This document shows, one piece after another, positions 43,392-51,789 of a DNA stretch of 64,000 nt (the first letter of the stretch is position 1; every line of letters starts with the position of its first letter). The position numbers were made by a program, and so were the translations under genes. Under the pieces are notes generated by a model. It searched no databases. It was not told where the DNA came from and saw nothing but the letters and a program-made list of their open reading frames with translations. The DNA is from Flavobacterium silvaticum. Its GTDB lineage: Bacteria; Bacteroidota; Bacteroidia; Flavobacteriales; Flavobacteriaceae. The stretch is from assembly GCF_012911565.1 (NCBI RefSeq), contig NZ_JAAMPU010000105.1, positions 1 through 64,000 of the forward strand, in the 5' to 3' direction.

Positions 43392-45572
43392 ATGACGATT
43401 TCGATCTGGAGATACAGCCATCTCGCGTTGGCCGTATCTTCTTTTCTATTTATAACGCTTGCCTCCGTGACGGGCATTATCCTGGCTTTCGAACCTGTTT
43501 CCGAGAGCCTTAAACCATATGCTGTTTCCAATCTGGGCTCGGTTACGCTTTCGCAGACGATAACCTCGGTCCAAAAGGAATACGATGAAATCCTTGAAAT
43601 CAAGGTAGGTGATAGATTTGTTTCTGCAGATGTCATAACCAAAGACGGCGACAGCAAACACGTTTACATCAATCCAAAAACTGGAAAATCGCTTGGGGAA
43701 GTCCAAAAGAAAGATGCGTTTTTCGAATGGGTGACTACGTTGCACAGATCGCTTTTCCTTCATGGTTTCGGCCGGTTTTTTATGGGCCTGACGGCATTTT
43801 TACTCCTGCTCATCGCGCTCACCGGAAGCATTCTGGTCATCAAACGGCAACGCGGCATCAGACACTTTTTCTCCAAAGTCATCCGCGAGGACTTCTTTTC
43901 ATTTTACCATGTGCTTTTCGGACGGTTCTGGTTGGTCCCGATACTCATCATTGCACTCACCGGAAGTTTCCTGACACTCGAGGAATTCAACCTGTTTCCC
44001 AAACAAAAAATTTCACATAACGTCGATTTCGAGAAGATAAGGGAAGTGCCGAAACTTGCCATTAAAGATTTTCCAATCTTCAACAACACCGAACTATCTC
44101 ACGTAAAAGCTGTCGAATTCCCATTCTCACCAGATCCGGAAGATGCATTCACCATAAAGCTTGATGACCGCGAAATAGTCGTCAATCAATTCACCGGCGA
44201 CATTCTGAGCGACCAGAAAACACGAGCTGTTTCCTATTGGAAAAACCTCAGCCTCGATTTACATACAGGAAGAGCCAACACAATTTGGGCACTTGTCCTC
44301 GCAATTGCCGCACTGAATATCTTGTTCTTTATCTACTCCGGATTTGCCATGACGCTTAAACGGATTGGCGGAAAAATCAAAAACAAGTTCAAAAAAGACG
44401 AATCGGAATTCATCATATTGGCCGGATCTGAAAACGGCAGCACGATGCAATTTGCAAAATCGGTGCATCTGGCATTGATCAAAGCCGGCAAAAAATCGTT
44501 CTTGGGCGAACTCAACAATTACGATGCATTCCCAAAAGCACAGCATCTGTTGTTCTTCACGGCGACGTACGGAAACGGTGAGGCGCCGGCAAACGCCACA
44601 AAAGCCCTGAACCAGATTTCTAAGATAACACAGTCTAACCAGCCTAAATTTTCAGTCGTCGCTTTCGGTTCGCATGCGTATCCTGATTTCTGCAAATTCG
44701 GGTTCGATCTATTCAACAGGCTTTCGAACCGTGAAGATCTCGAGCCGTTCCTTGAGATAAAAATCATTAACGACAAATCGATACAGGCGTTCGGGGAATG
44801 GGTCGCCGATTTCTGTGCCAAGACCGGAATCGCACTTGATGTCGATTTCAAACAACTGTCGTCGGCACCAAAAAAACGTACAGAATTTACCGTCGTTTCA
44901 AAGACGGAAGCAAGTGTCGAAGAATCATTCCTGATTCGATTAAAAGCTAAAAACGTCAAATTTCAATCGGGTGATTTGTTCAACATTTATCCGGCGAACG
45001 ATCACAGGTTACGGCAATATTCGATAGGTAAAATTTCAAACGAAATCCAGCTCAGCGTCAAATACCACAAAAACGGATTGGGTTCTGAGTTCCTGTATAA
45101 CCTGAATATCGGCGACACTATTTTGGCATCCGTCGACAAAAACCCGAACTTCCATTTCCCCAAGAAAGCTACTTCTGTCGTACTCATTTCAAATGGAACC
45201 GGAATCGCGCCTTTTCTTGGAATGATTAGTGAAAACCCGAATATCCCGACTTCGCTTTACGCCGGTTTCAGGGATGGAAAATCGTTCAGTCCGTACCGAA
45301 ACGATTTGGAAACGTATCGCGAAAATGGCAAACTCGAATTCCTGAACCTCGCCTACTCTCGTGAAAAACAACGGCAATACGTGTGGGAACTGGTTTCACG
45401 CGATATGGAAAAACTCACGCTGCAATTGCACAACGGAGCCGTTTTCCTTATTTGCGGTTCGCTTTCGATGCAGAACGACGTGCTCAAAATATTCTCTTTA
45501 ATGGCCGATGAACTCGGTGAGCCGCTGAGTCATTTCCAGGCAAACGGTCAGATAAAGATGGATTGTTATTAG
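43392..45572 (+). CDS. PepSY-type transmembrane flavoreductase (flavodoxin + FNR domains)
   Basis: A 726-residue membrane reductase. Residues 1-330 are a PepSY-associated transmembrane part with four helices (about 11-33, 131-151, 178-195 and 298-320) and histidines near their ends (His118, His124, His173, His291) suited to haem binding. Residues ~339-480 are a flavodoxin domain (IILAGSENGSTMQFAKS, FFTATYGNGEAPANA). Residues ~495-726 are a ferredoxin-NADP reductase-like FAD/NAD(P)H module (LRQYSIGK for FAD, LISNGTGIAPFLG for the nucleotide). Electrons from cytoplasmic NAD(P)H would pass through FAD and FMN to haem and out of the cell. With the DUF2271 and ankyrin genes it forms one operon, probably for reducing extracytoplasmic flavin or ferric iron. 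Confidence 0.88.
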   Translation: MTISIWRYSHLALAVSSFLFITLASVTGIILAFEPVSESLKPYAVSNLGSVTLSQTITSVQKEYDEILEIKVGDRFVSADVITKDGDSKHVYINPKTGKSLGEVQKKDAFFEWVTTLHRSLFLHGFGRFFMGLTAFLLLLIALTGSILVIKRQRGIRHFFSKVIREDFFSFYHVLFGRFWLVPILIIALTGSFLTLEEFNLFPKQKISHNVDFEKIREVPKLAIKDFPIFNNTELSHVKAVEFPFSPDPEDAFTIKLDDREIVVNQFTGDILSDQKTRAVSYWKNLSLDLHTGRANTIWALVLAIAALNILFFIYSGFAMTLKRIGGKIKNKFKKDESEFIILAGSENGSTMQFAKSVHLALIKAGKKSFLGELNNYDAFPKAQHLLFFTATYGNGEAPANATKALNQISKITQSNQPKFSVVAFGSHAYPDFCKFGFDLFNRLSNREDLEPFLEIKIINDKSIQAFGEWVADFCAKTGIALDVDFKQLSSAPKKRTEFTVVSKTEASVEESFLIRLKAKNVKFQSGDLFNIYPANDHRLRQYSIGKISNEIQLSVKYHKNGLGSEFLYNLNIGDTILASVDKNPNFHFPKKATSVVLISNGTGIAPFLGMISENPNIPTSLYAGFRDGKSFSPYRNDLETYRENGKLEFLNLAYSREKQRQYVWELVSRDMEKLTLQLHNGAVFLICGSLSMQNDVLKIFSLMADELGEPLSHFQANGQIKMDCY

Positions 45573-45715
45573 AAGCTTGATCCCGCTGCCCACTTCCAGC
45601 TTTTTCACCGGCCTTTGTTTTTGCAACCGCCGCAAAAAGCTTCTAAAGTCGCTTTCCGCATCGGGCAAAAACCGCGGCCGGTTTCAAAAGGCTAACCGCT
45701 CGCATCGGGGCTAAA
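45569..45715. other. G+C-rich structured intergenic element
   Basis: TTAGAAGCTT (45569-45578, overlapping the reductase stop) pairs with AAGCTTCTAA (45637-45646). Inside it TTTTTGC (45618-45624) pairs with GCAAAAA (45632-45638). CGCATCGGG is repeated at 45658 and 45701. The composition is clearly richer in G and C than other intergenic DNA in the window. It resembles dispersed intergenic elements I recall from Flavobacterium genomes, but only one copy is present here. Confidence 0.5.
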
Positions 45716-45717
45716 AC

Positions 45718-45725
45718 TACTTTTG
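45718..45725 (+). promoter_or_regulatory. -7 box (TACTTTTG) of the bioF operon
   Basis: A TAnnTTTG match 13 bases before the ATG at 45739, right after the structured element. No clear -33 TTG. Confidence 0.45.
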
Positions 45726-45738
45726 CTACATTTACCCA

Positions 45739-46263
45739 ATGGAATCAAAAACCATCGTTGTTTCACAAGGCAGGCTCCCTATTTGGCGCGCCATATTGGC
45801 CGCGGGTTGTTTTTCGTGGATACTTTATATTTTAGGACTGGACGCCTGGGCCATTTATCAGGTAGGCTATGACGAAAAACTTTGGACAGCGTGTGCGAAG
45901 TCAATGAATAGTGTGGGTTATTTTTTTGCAGCCGGCGTATTGCTTTCCTTAAGGCGCACTGTGCGGATCAGTCCGGCAGAAAACCTGTTGCAAACAGATT
46001 TACAAGTAGGACCTTTTAGAAAAACTATTACACAATCTGCTCCCGAACTTGAATACATGTCGGTCTTCAAAAATCAAAAAGAACAGTTTGAGGCCAATTT
46101 GTGGTATAAAGGCAACAAACACTATAAGATGTGTGCGTTCGACAAACCGGCCGAGGCATTTTCTTTTGCAAGAGACATTGCCAAAAAGCTTAACATCGAC
46201 CTTCTTGACGCCACCCGAAAAGGCGATTTCACCTGGATTGAAATGAACGAGACGAATGCCTGA
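45739..46263 (+). CDS. Unknown two-helix membrane protein, coupled to bioF
   Basis: A 174-residue protein I cannot assign to a named family. The N-terminal third has two hydrophobic segments (residues ~17-40 around LAAGCFSWILYILGLDAWAI, and ~58-70). The C-terminal ~100 residues are soluble and beta-rich, then helical (VRISPAENLLQTDLQVGPF, ... PAEAFSFARDIAKKLNIDLL), somewhat like the PH-like domains of small bacterial membrane proteins. The stop overlaps the bioF start by eight bases, so translation of the two is coupled. That makes a role near biotin synthesis possible but unproven. Confidence 0.7.
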   Translation: MESKTIVVSQGRLPIWRAILAAGCFSWILYILGLDAWAIYQVGYDEKLWTACAKSMNSVGYFFAAGVLLSLRRTVRISPAENLLQTDLQVGPFRKTITQSAPELEYMSVFKNQKEQFEANLWYKGNKHYKMCAFDKPAEAFSFARDIAKKLNIDLLDATRKGDFTWIEMNETNA

Positions 46264-47404
46264 TTTCCCTAAAAAATTGTCGGCAAAATTGGAACAGCGC
46301 GCTACTTCGAATGCATTGCGTAGCTTTAAACCGCAATCAAATCTTGTTGATTTCTCGAGCAACGACTACCTTGGATTTTCACAATCCGAAACCATCTTCC
46401 AAAAAGCCCATGAGCTTCTTACGGAAACCAAAAATACCAAAAACGGTTCCGGCGGATCGCGTTTGCTTACCGGTAATTACGCCCTCATAGAAAAAACGGA
46501 AAAACACATTGCTGCTTTTCACAACGCACAATCGGCATTGATATTCAATTCGGGTTATGATGCCAATGTGGGTTTCTTCCAGTCGGTTCCGCAACGCAGT
46601 GATGTGATTCTTTTTGATGAATTGTGCCACGCTTCCATACGCGACGGCATTGGTCTTTCCAACGCGCGTTCGTTCAAATTCGGGCATAACGATGTGGAGG
46701 AACTTGAGAAATTGCTGGAGAAATTTACCACTGATGGAATCGACATCTATGTAGTGACCGAGTCGGTTTTCTCCATGGATGGTGATTCGCCAAACCTCGA
46801 AGAACTTGCAAAAATCGGAAGAACACACAACGCGTTTTTGGTCATTGATGAAGCCCACGCCCTTGGTGTTTTTGGGCATCACGGTAACGGTTTGGTCCAG
46901 GCACTTGGCCTCGAAAACGAGTTTTTTGCCCGGATCATGACCTTTGGCAAAGGCCTTGGCTGTCATGGATCGGCTATTTTGGGATCGATTGAATTACAAT
47001 CATACCTTATCAATTTTGCCCGAAGTTTTATTTATACCACGGCTTTGCCGCCTCATTCCGCTGCCGTGATTTCATGTGCGTATCGTCAGTTGGAAATCGA
47101 TGGGGAATCTTTGGGGAAACTTCGCGAAAACATCTTGCATTTCAATCGTGAAAAGAATCGGCTTGGCCTGAAACCGATTTTCGTCTACAGCAAATCGGCC
47201 ATCCAATGTGCTGTAATTCCCGGAAATGATTCGGTGAGATCTGTAGCCAAATTGCTTCAGGAAAAAGGTTTTGACGTTCGTCCCATCTTGTCTCCTACAG
47301 TTCCTGAAGGCCAGGAAAGGCTGAGGATTTGTATTCATGCATTCAATTCCGAAGACGAAATAACAAGGCTTTTAATTGAACTATCTGCTAAATTATTTGG
47401 CTGA
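46256..47404 (+). CDS. bioF: 8-amino-7-oxononanoate synthase
   Basis: BioF condenses pimeloyl-ACP/CoA with alanine, the first dedicated step of the biotin ring. The 382-residue PLP enzyme has the family motifs FSSNDYLGFS, GSGGSRLLTGNY, HASIRDGIGLS, VIDEAHALGVFG and the PLP-lysine region TFGKGLGCHGSAI. Length is normal. It overlaps the upstream membrane protein gene by eight bases and is convergent with the AI-2E-family gene, nine bases away. bioD and bioA follow beyond that gene on the same strand with their own upstream region. Close homologues include other alpha-oxoamine synthases, but the genomic context favours BioF. Confidence 0.92.
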   Translation: MPDFPKKLSAKLEQRATSNALRSFKPQSNLVDFSSNDYLGFSQSETIFQKAHELLTETKNTKNGSGGSRLLTGNYALIEKTEKHIAAFHNAQSALIFNSGYDANVGFFQSVPQRSDVILFDELCHASIRDGIGLSNARSFKFGHNDVEELEKLLEKFTTDGIDIYVVTESVFSMDGDSPNLEELAKIGRTHNAFLVIDEAHALGVFGHHGNGLVQALGLENEFFARIMTFGKGLGCHGSAILGSIELQSYLINFARSFIYTTALPPHSAAVISCAYRQLEIDGESLGKLRENILHFNREKNRLGLKPIFVYSKSAIQCAVIPGNDSVRSVAKLLQEKGFDVRPILSPTVPEGQERLRICIHAFNSEDEITRLLIELSAKLFG

Positions 47405-47412
47405 TTGGACAA

Positions 47413-48483
47413 TTAATTATCACTGTGCTTTCGGAACCATCGCAAATCTTCTTCTCCGAATAAGTAAGCATAAGGCTCTGTTTCGGGACTCAATTCGAAT
47501 AATTTCTTCAGGATGGCTATCGTTGGAATTATCAGTATCATTCCCACGATTCCCCAAATGGCGCCTCCAATCAACAAGCCCAGGAATGTGATGAACGCAT
47601 TCAAATGTACATTCGCACCCGTAATTTTAGGCGTCAGATAAGCACTTTCAAGAAACTGAATAAGCGTGAACGAAACGACTATTGCGAACGGATAAAACAA
47701 ACTGTCTTTCGTTACCAGTGCAAATACGAACGGAAGCGTTGCACCCAAACCGGGCCCGAGATAAGGAATGATGTTCAAAAAACCGGCGAGCATTCCAAAA
47801 AAAATGGCGTGTTTGATCCCGAGGGCGAACAAAACACCTGTATTCACGACACCCAGAATCAACATGACCTTTCCGGCTCCGGTCAGGTAGGAATGGATGA
47901 CTTTTCGGATAGATCCCATTTGATCGAGAAGCTCTGAATTTTGTTGCTTTTTGAAAACTTTGGTTACGAAAATGGCAAAATGGTCGCGGTAGATCAACAG
48001 GAAAAACACAAAAACCGGAAGCAGGATTACGTTGGAAAGTGTCCCAAGCGCCGTAATGACAAAGCCTATTTCATTTTCACCATTAGAAATCAATGTCATG
48101 ACTTTTGGAATATCGAAGCCTTTTTCCATGTGGAGATCGAACGCGATGTTGCGTTGACAGAATGCATCTGCGTTTATTGCAAAATCATTTAGTTTTTGGG
48201 CTAACCCACCTTTGAGATCATCGCTGAAATTTTTGAGCTGGCTCACTACAAACCACACAAATGCCCCTAAAATTACCGTCATCAGCAATAATGCAATAAA
48301 GGCTGCCAGCGATCTTGGAACCTTAAATTTCTCAAGCCGGTTACAAAATGACGTAAGTAACATGGCAATATATCCGGAAACCATCAACGGAACCAAAATT
48401 GGCTTTGCCATGATCATTACGAAAATAATGATGATAATGAGCAGTGAGAGAAAAACCGCTTTGATGTAGCCGGGAATAACCAT
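47413..48483 (-). CDS. AI-2E family transporter
   Basis: A 356-residue inner-membrane protein of the AI-2E (PerM/YdiK-like) family with about eight helices. The N-terminal pair of helices (LLIIIIIFVMIMAKPILVPL, MVSGYIAMLLTSF) is followed by the long family-specific soluble loop (residues ~80-150). A C-terminal bundle follows, with FFGMLAGFLNIIPYLGPGLG and FLGLLIGGAIWGIVGMILII. Members export small solutes or ions; the autoinducer name does not establish a role in quorum sensing here. It is inserted between bioF and bioD on the opposite strand and converges with bioF. Confidence 0.9.
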   Translation of the reverse strand: MVIPGYIKAVFLSLLIIIIIFVMIMAKPILVPLMVSGYIAMLLTSFCNRLEKFKVPRSLAAFIALLLMTVILGAFVWFVVSQLKNFSDDLKGGLAQKLNDFAINADAFCQRNIAFDLHMEKGFDIPKVMTLISNGENEIGFVITALGTLSNVILLPVFVFFLLIYRDHFAIFVTKVFKKQQNSELLDQMGSIRKVIHSYLTGAGKVMLILGVVNTGVLFALGIKHAIFFGMLAGFLNIIPYLGPGLGATLPFVFALVTKDSLFYPFAIVVSFTLIQFLESAYLTPKITGANVHLNAFITFLGLLIGGAIWGIVGMILIIPTIAILKKLFELSPETEPYAYLFGEEDLRWFRKHSDN

Positions 48484-48632
48484 CGTTAATCTTTACTACA
48501 AATTAGGGAATTAATTTGACAATTTCAGATAAGGAAGATTTTGAAACAGACGAATTTCATTGAAATAAGAAGTATGTTAATTAACAAAATATACATTTTT
48601 TATGTACCGTTGATGTGTTTTTTTGCTTGACT

Positions 48633-48671
48633 TTTACACCTAACAAGTTTTGAAAACTTGTTAGGTGTAAA
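48633..48671. repeat. 39-bp near-perfect palindrome
   Basis: TTTACACCTAACAAGTTTT (48633-48651) is the exact reverse complement of 48653-48671 around a single central base. No T tract follows. It lies in the 281-base intergenic region between two divergent genes, where a terminator is not needed. It resembles the CCTAACA/TGTTAGG palindromes I recall as common in Flavobacterium genomes. Confidence 0.9.
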
Positions 48672-48764
48672 GCCAGCAATTTTGATGGGGTAAAACAAAC
48701 TTCATTTCTTTCCAAAAAGCACATTCTATTTGTTCCGTATCTTTACATCACCAAAAAACTACGC

Positions 48765-49385
48765 ATGCCCACCTATTTCATCACCGGAATTTCTACCGAT
48801 GTAGGCAAAACCATCGCCTCCGCCATCCTAACCGAAGCTTTACAAGCCGATTACTGGAAACCAATCCAAGCCGGCGATCTCGATAATTCAGATACGCATA
48901 AAGTCCAGAGATACATCAGCAATAAAAAAACCGTATTCCACCAGAATGCTTTTTCGCTGCATACACCAGCAAGCCCGCATCTCGCTGCAGAAATAGACGG
49001 GATTACAATTGAGGCCAAAAACATAACAGTCCCAAGCACTAAAAACAATCTGGTGATTGAAGGTGCCGGCGGATTACTGGTTCCGATAAACGATTCAGAA
49101 ACCATCGCAGATTTGATCCAACCCAATTATAATGTAGTAGTTGTTTCGCGACATTATCTGGGCAGCATCAGCCATACTTTGCTGACGATCGAGGCTTTGA
49201 AACATCGGAAACTCAACATTGCAGGAATCATTTTCTCGGGAAACGAAAACGCATCTACGGAAAAAATCATCCTTGAGAAAACCGGCGTTCCCTTAATCGG
49301 ACGCATTGAAGAAGAACCGTTTTTCGACAAAAGCGTAATCTTGGAATACGCCGAACTCTTTCTGCCACAACTCAAAACCACATGA
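48765..49385 (+). CDS. bioD: Dethiobiotin synthetase
   Basis: BioD closes the ureido ring of dethiobiotin from DAPA, CO2 and ATP. The 206-residue protein has the P-loop TGISTDVGKT at its start, YWKPIQAGDLDNSDT, LHTPASPHLAAEIDG and IEGAGGLLVPIND. Length and motif order are normal. The gene ends in an ATGA overlap with bioA, so the two are coupled. The upstream region has TATCTTTA (48738-48745), one base away from a -7 box, and the palindrome at 48633. It is the third pathway step after BioF and BioA. Confidence 0.96.
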   Translation: MPTYFITGISTDVGKTIASAILTEALQADYWKPIQAGDLDNSDTHKVQRYISNKKTVFHQNAFSLHTPASPHLAAEIDGITIEAKNITVPSTKNNLVIEGAGGLLVPINDSETIADLIQPNYNVVVVSRHYLGSISHTLLTIEALKHRKLNIAGIIFSGNENASTEKIILEKTGVPLIGRIEEEPFFDKSVILEYAELFLPQLKTT

Positions 49386-50656
49386 CACTCCAGGAAAAAG
49401 ACGCTGCCTATTTATGGCATCCATACACACAACATAAAACCGCTGCGACACCAATTGTGATCTCAAAAGCCGAAGCTGCGTTGGTTTGGGACGAGAACGG
49501 AAAAGAATATATAGACGCCATCGCATCGTGGTGGGTCAATCCGTTCGGGCACAGCAACCGGTTCATTGCAGATGCGATCTACAAACAGTTGACATCTCTC
49601 GAACACGTTCTTTTTGGCGGATTCACGCACAAACCGGCGATTGATGTTGCAGAGAAATTGTTGCAGATGCTTCCGTCGAACCAGCAAAAAGTCTTTTTTT
49701 CAGATAACGGATCAACTGCGGTTGAAGTCGCTATCAAGGCATCGTTGCAATATTTTTACAATAAAGGTGAATCAAGAAAGACGATAATCGCGTTTGAGGA
49801 TGCATTCCACGGAGACACTTTTGCCGCGATGGCAGCCAGCGGAATTTCGTTCTACACATTGGCTTTCAAAGGTATGTTCATAGACGTAGTCCGGATTCCG
49901 GTTCCGGTTGCAGGGCGTGAAGAAGACAGTATTTCGACTTTGAAACAAGTGATTTCTGAACATTCGTGCGCCGCGTTCATTTTTGAACCGCTTGTGCTTG
50001 GTGCCGCCGGAATGGTGATGTATGAACCGGAAATTCTGGATCAATTGATTACCATCTGTCGGGAAAATAACGTGCTGACGATTGCCGATGAAGTCATGAC
50101 CGGCTTCGGAAAGACAGGAAAGACTTTCGCCTGCGATTATCTCAGCGTTTCGCCAGATATTTTCTGCCTTTCCAAAGCACTGACCGGCGGAACGATTCCC
50201 ATGGCGATTACAACTTTTACTCAGGAAATTTTTGACGGATTCTATTCGGATGACATCAACAAAGCGCTTTTCCACGGACACACTTTTACGGCAAATCCGA
50301 CAGGTTGTGCGGCGGCATTGGCGAGTTTCGAATTATTGGGTTCAGATGAGATGCAGGCAAATATCGCTCGGATCCAAAATAATCACAAAGCCTTTCTTTC
50401 CCGAATTGGAAATCATCCGCGTGTAAAAACGTCACGTACACTCGGAACGATCCTGGCTTTGGAAATCAAGACGGAATCCGAAGAAGCTTATTACGGTACG
50501 CTTCGAAACAAACTGTATGACTTTTTCATAAGCAACGGAATCATTATGCGGCCTGTGGGAAACATCGTCTACATTTTACCTCCTTATGTCATTACTGATT
50601 CGCAATTGCAGACCGTTTACCAAACCATAGAAAAAGCATTGGCCGAAGTCTATTAA
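49382..50656 (+). CDS. bioA: Adenosylmethionine-8-amino-7-oxononanoate aminotransferase
   Basis: BioA transfers an amino group from S-adenosylmethionine to the product of BioF. The 424-residue class III aminotransferase has WHPYTQHKTAATPIVISKAE, the family start, then ASWWVNPFGHSN, FSDNGSTAVEVAIK, ADEVMTGFGKTG, the PLP-lysine region CLSKALTGG and FHGHTFTANPTGCAAALAS. Length is normal. It overlaps bioD by four bases upstream. Its stop overlaps that of the convergent lipoprotein gene (50653-50656), so no separate terminator can lie between them. Confidence 0.96.
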   Translation: MTLQEKDAAYLWHPYTQHKTAATPIVISKAEAALVWDENGKEYIDAIASWWVNPFGHSNRFIADAIYKQLTSLEHVLFGGFTHKPAIDVAEKLLQMLPSNQQKVFFSDNGSTAVEVAIKASLQYFYNKGESRKTIIAFEDAFHGDTFAAMAASGISFYTLAFKGMFIDVVRIPVPVAGREEDSISTLKQVISEHSCAAFIFEPLVLGAAGMVMYEPEILDQLITICRENNVLTIADEVMTGFGKTGKTFACDYLSVSPDIFCLSKALTGGTIPMAITTFTQEIFDGFYSDDINKALFHGHTFTANPTGCAAALASFELLGSDEMQANIARIQNNHKAFLSRIGNHPRVKTSRTLGTILALEIKTESEEAYYGTLRNKLYDFFISNGIIMRPVGNIVYILPPYVITDSQLQTVYQTIEKALAEVY

Positions 50657-51639
50657 TGCTTGGTTTTTTGCAATGGAGACCAATCACCCGTATCGCCGTG
50701 ATTCGGATTGGCCGACGCATCGTTCGTCCCCAGGATCTGTCCTTGCTTATTGCTCCAATAGTATTGGTATTTAGTCGATAATTCTACTGTCGGAGTTGAG
50801 CTGTTTGGATTATCGTATGTTTGGACAGCGCCAAGATTTTCACGGAATTCCGTATTCTGCCTGTCGGTTACGGCATTTTTGTCATCGGTGACCTGTTGCC
50901 AGTTCTTTTGCGACCAATCGCGGTATTGTTTGGCGGCATCGGCATAAGCCATCGAGTTACGAAGATTCTGCTGCATCAACCCGCGCATCCCGAAAGCCGC
51001 ACCGTTCGTAGCCGAAACCTGTTGTGACACCTGAGGCAACCATTGGCTATATTCAGCCCATTGTGAACTTTCTGAGATCGCGGCCGTCATTGCCATCACA
51101 CAGCCGTCATAATACGGTATGATTTGAGCAGTCGCCACACCGCGATAGGAATTCCCATTCGATTGGTAGTGCAGCTCCATCGCATAGGCCTGTTTGAAAC
51201 CGTTAATCGGATTGATTTGCTGCATCTGCCCAAGCTGAAGGTTCTGGACCTGCATGGCACTTAATTTCTGGTAGACGAATTGTGCCGGATTGGTATTCGG
51301 CATCAAACCGGAATTTCCTACCAAGATAGTCAATGCCTGGTTATCCGGAGCGAGAAGCGTCAATGCGAATTGCCCGTCTTCACCTACACGCCAGCCCGGA
51401 GGCAAAGCGTAGGAAAAGAACTGGGTTTGGGAAATTTGCAATTGGGCCGGGGATGTGCGGTTTTCGTGATTTTGATTTGAATGATTTTCATTCGACCGAA
51501 TCGGTTCCGCTTCGACCAAAAACATATTTTGAGGAATTTCCATAGCATCAGGTTTTTGAATTTCAGCTTTTGGATCCTGCTGTTTACAGGAAGTGATTGT
51601 CAGGGCTGAAAGCAGGAGAAAGACAGACTGGATTTTCAT
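50653..51639 (-). CDS. Unknown lipoprotein
   Basis: A 328-residue lipoprotein of a family I do not recognise. The start at 51639 gives a lipobox (LLLSALTITSCKQQDPKAE, Cys at about residue 17). A longer reading frame runs back to 52032, but its first 131 residues are antisense to the SET-domain gene and not protein-like. The mature part has an N-terminal Asn/His-rich linker, a globular middle (LPPGWRVGEDGQFALTLLAP ... NPINGFKQAYAMELHYQSNG ... AQIIPYYDGCVMAMTAAI) resembling protein folds that bind or clear surface stress products, and a Gln/Asn-rich helical end. It is convergent with bioA and divergent from the SET gene. Function unknown. Confidence 0.72.
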   Translation of the reverse strand: MKIQSVFLLLSALTITSCKQQDPKAEIQKPDAMEIPQNMFLVEAEPIRSNENHSNQNHENRTSPAQLQISQTQFFSYALPPGWRVGEDGQFALTLLAPDNQALTILVGNSGLMPNTNPAQFVYQKLSAMQVQNLQLGQMQQINPINGFKQAYAMELHYQSNGNSYRGVATAQIIPYYDGCVMAMTAAISESSQWAEYSQWLPQVSQQVSATNGAAFGMRGLMQQNLRNSMAYADAAKQYRDWSQKNWQQVTDDKNAVTDRQNTEFRENLGAVQTYDNPNSSTPTVELSTKYQYYWSNKQGQILGTNDASANPNHGDTGDWSPLQKTKH

Positions 51640-51789
51640 ATCGGTTAAAATTATCATTCTCCGAAAATACCTTATTACAATCGAAAAAAGTCCGCAACAA
51701 CAACTATCCGTACCTTTTGTAAATATTCGGGACGTTTTGCTGAGCATTTTCAAAAATTGGATACCTTTAAGTAAGAAATCCTCAGGCTT

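Noticed and set aside
47413..48483. AI-2 exporter implying quorum sensing
   Set aside because: The family name is historical and members have varied transport roles; no lux genes are nearby.
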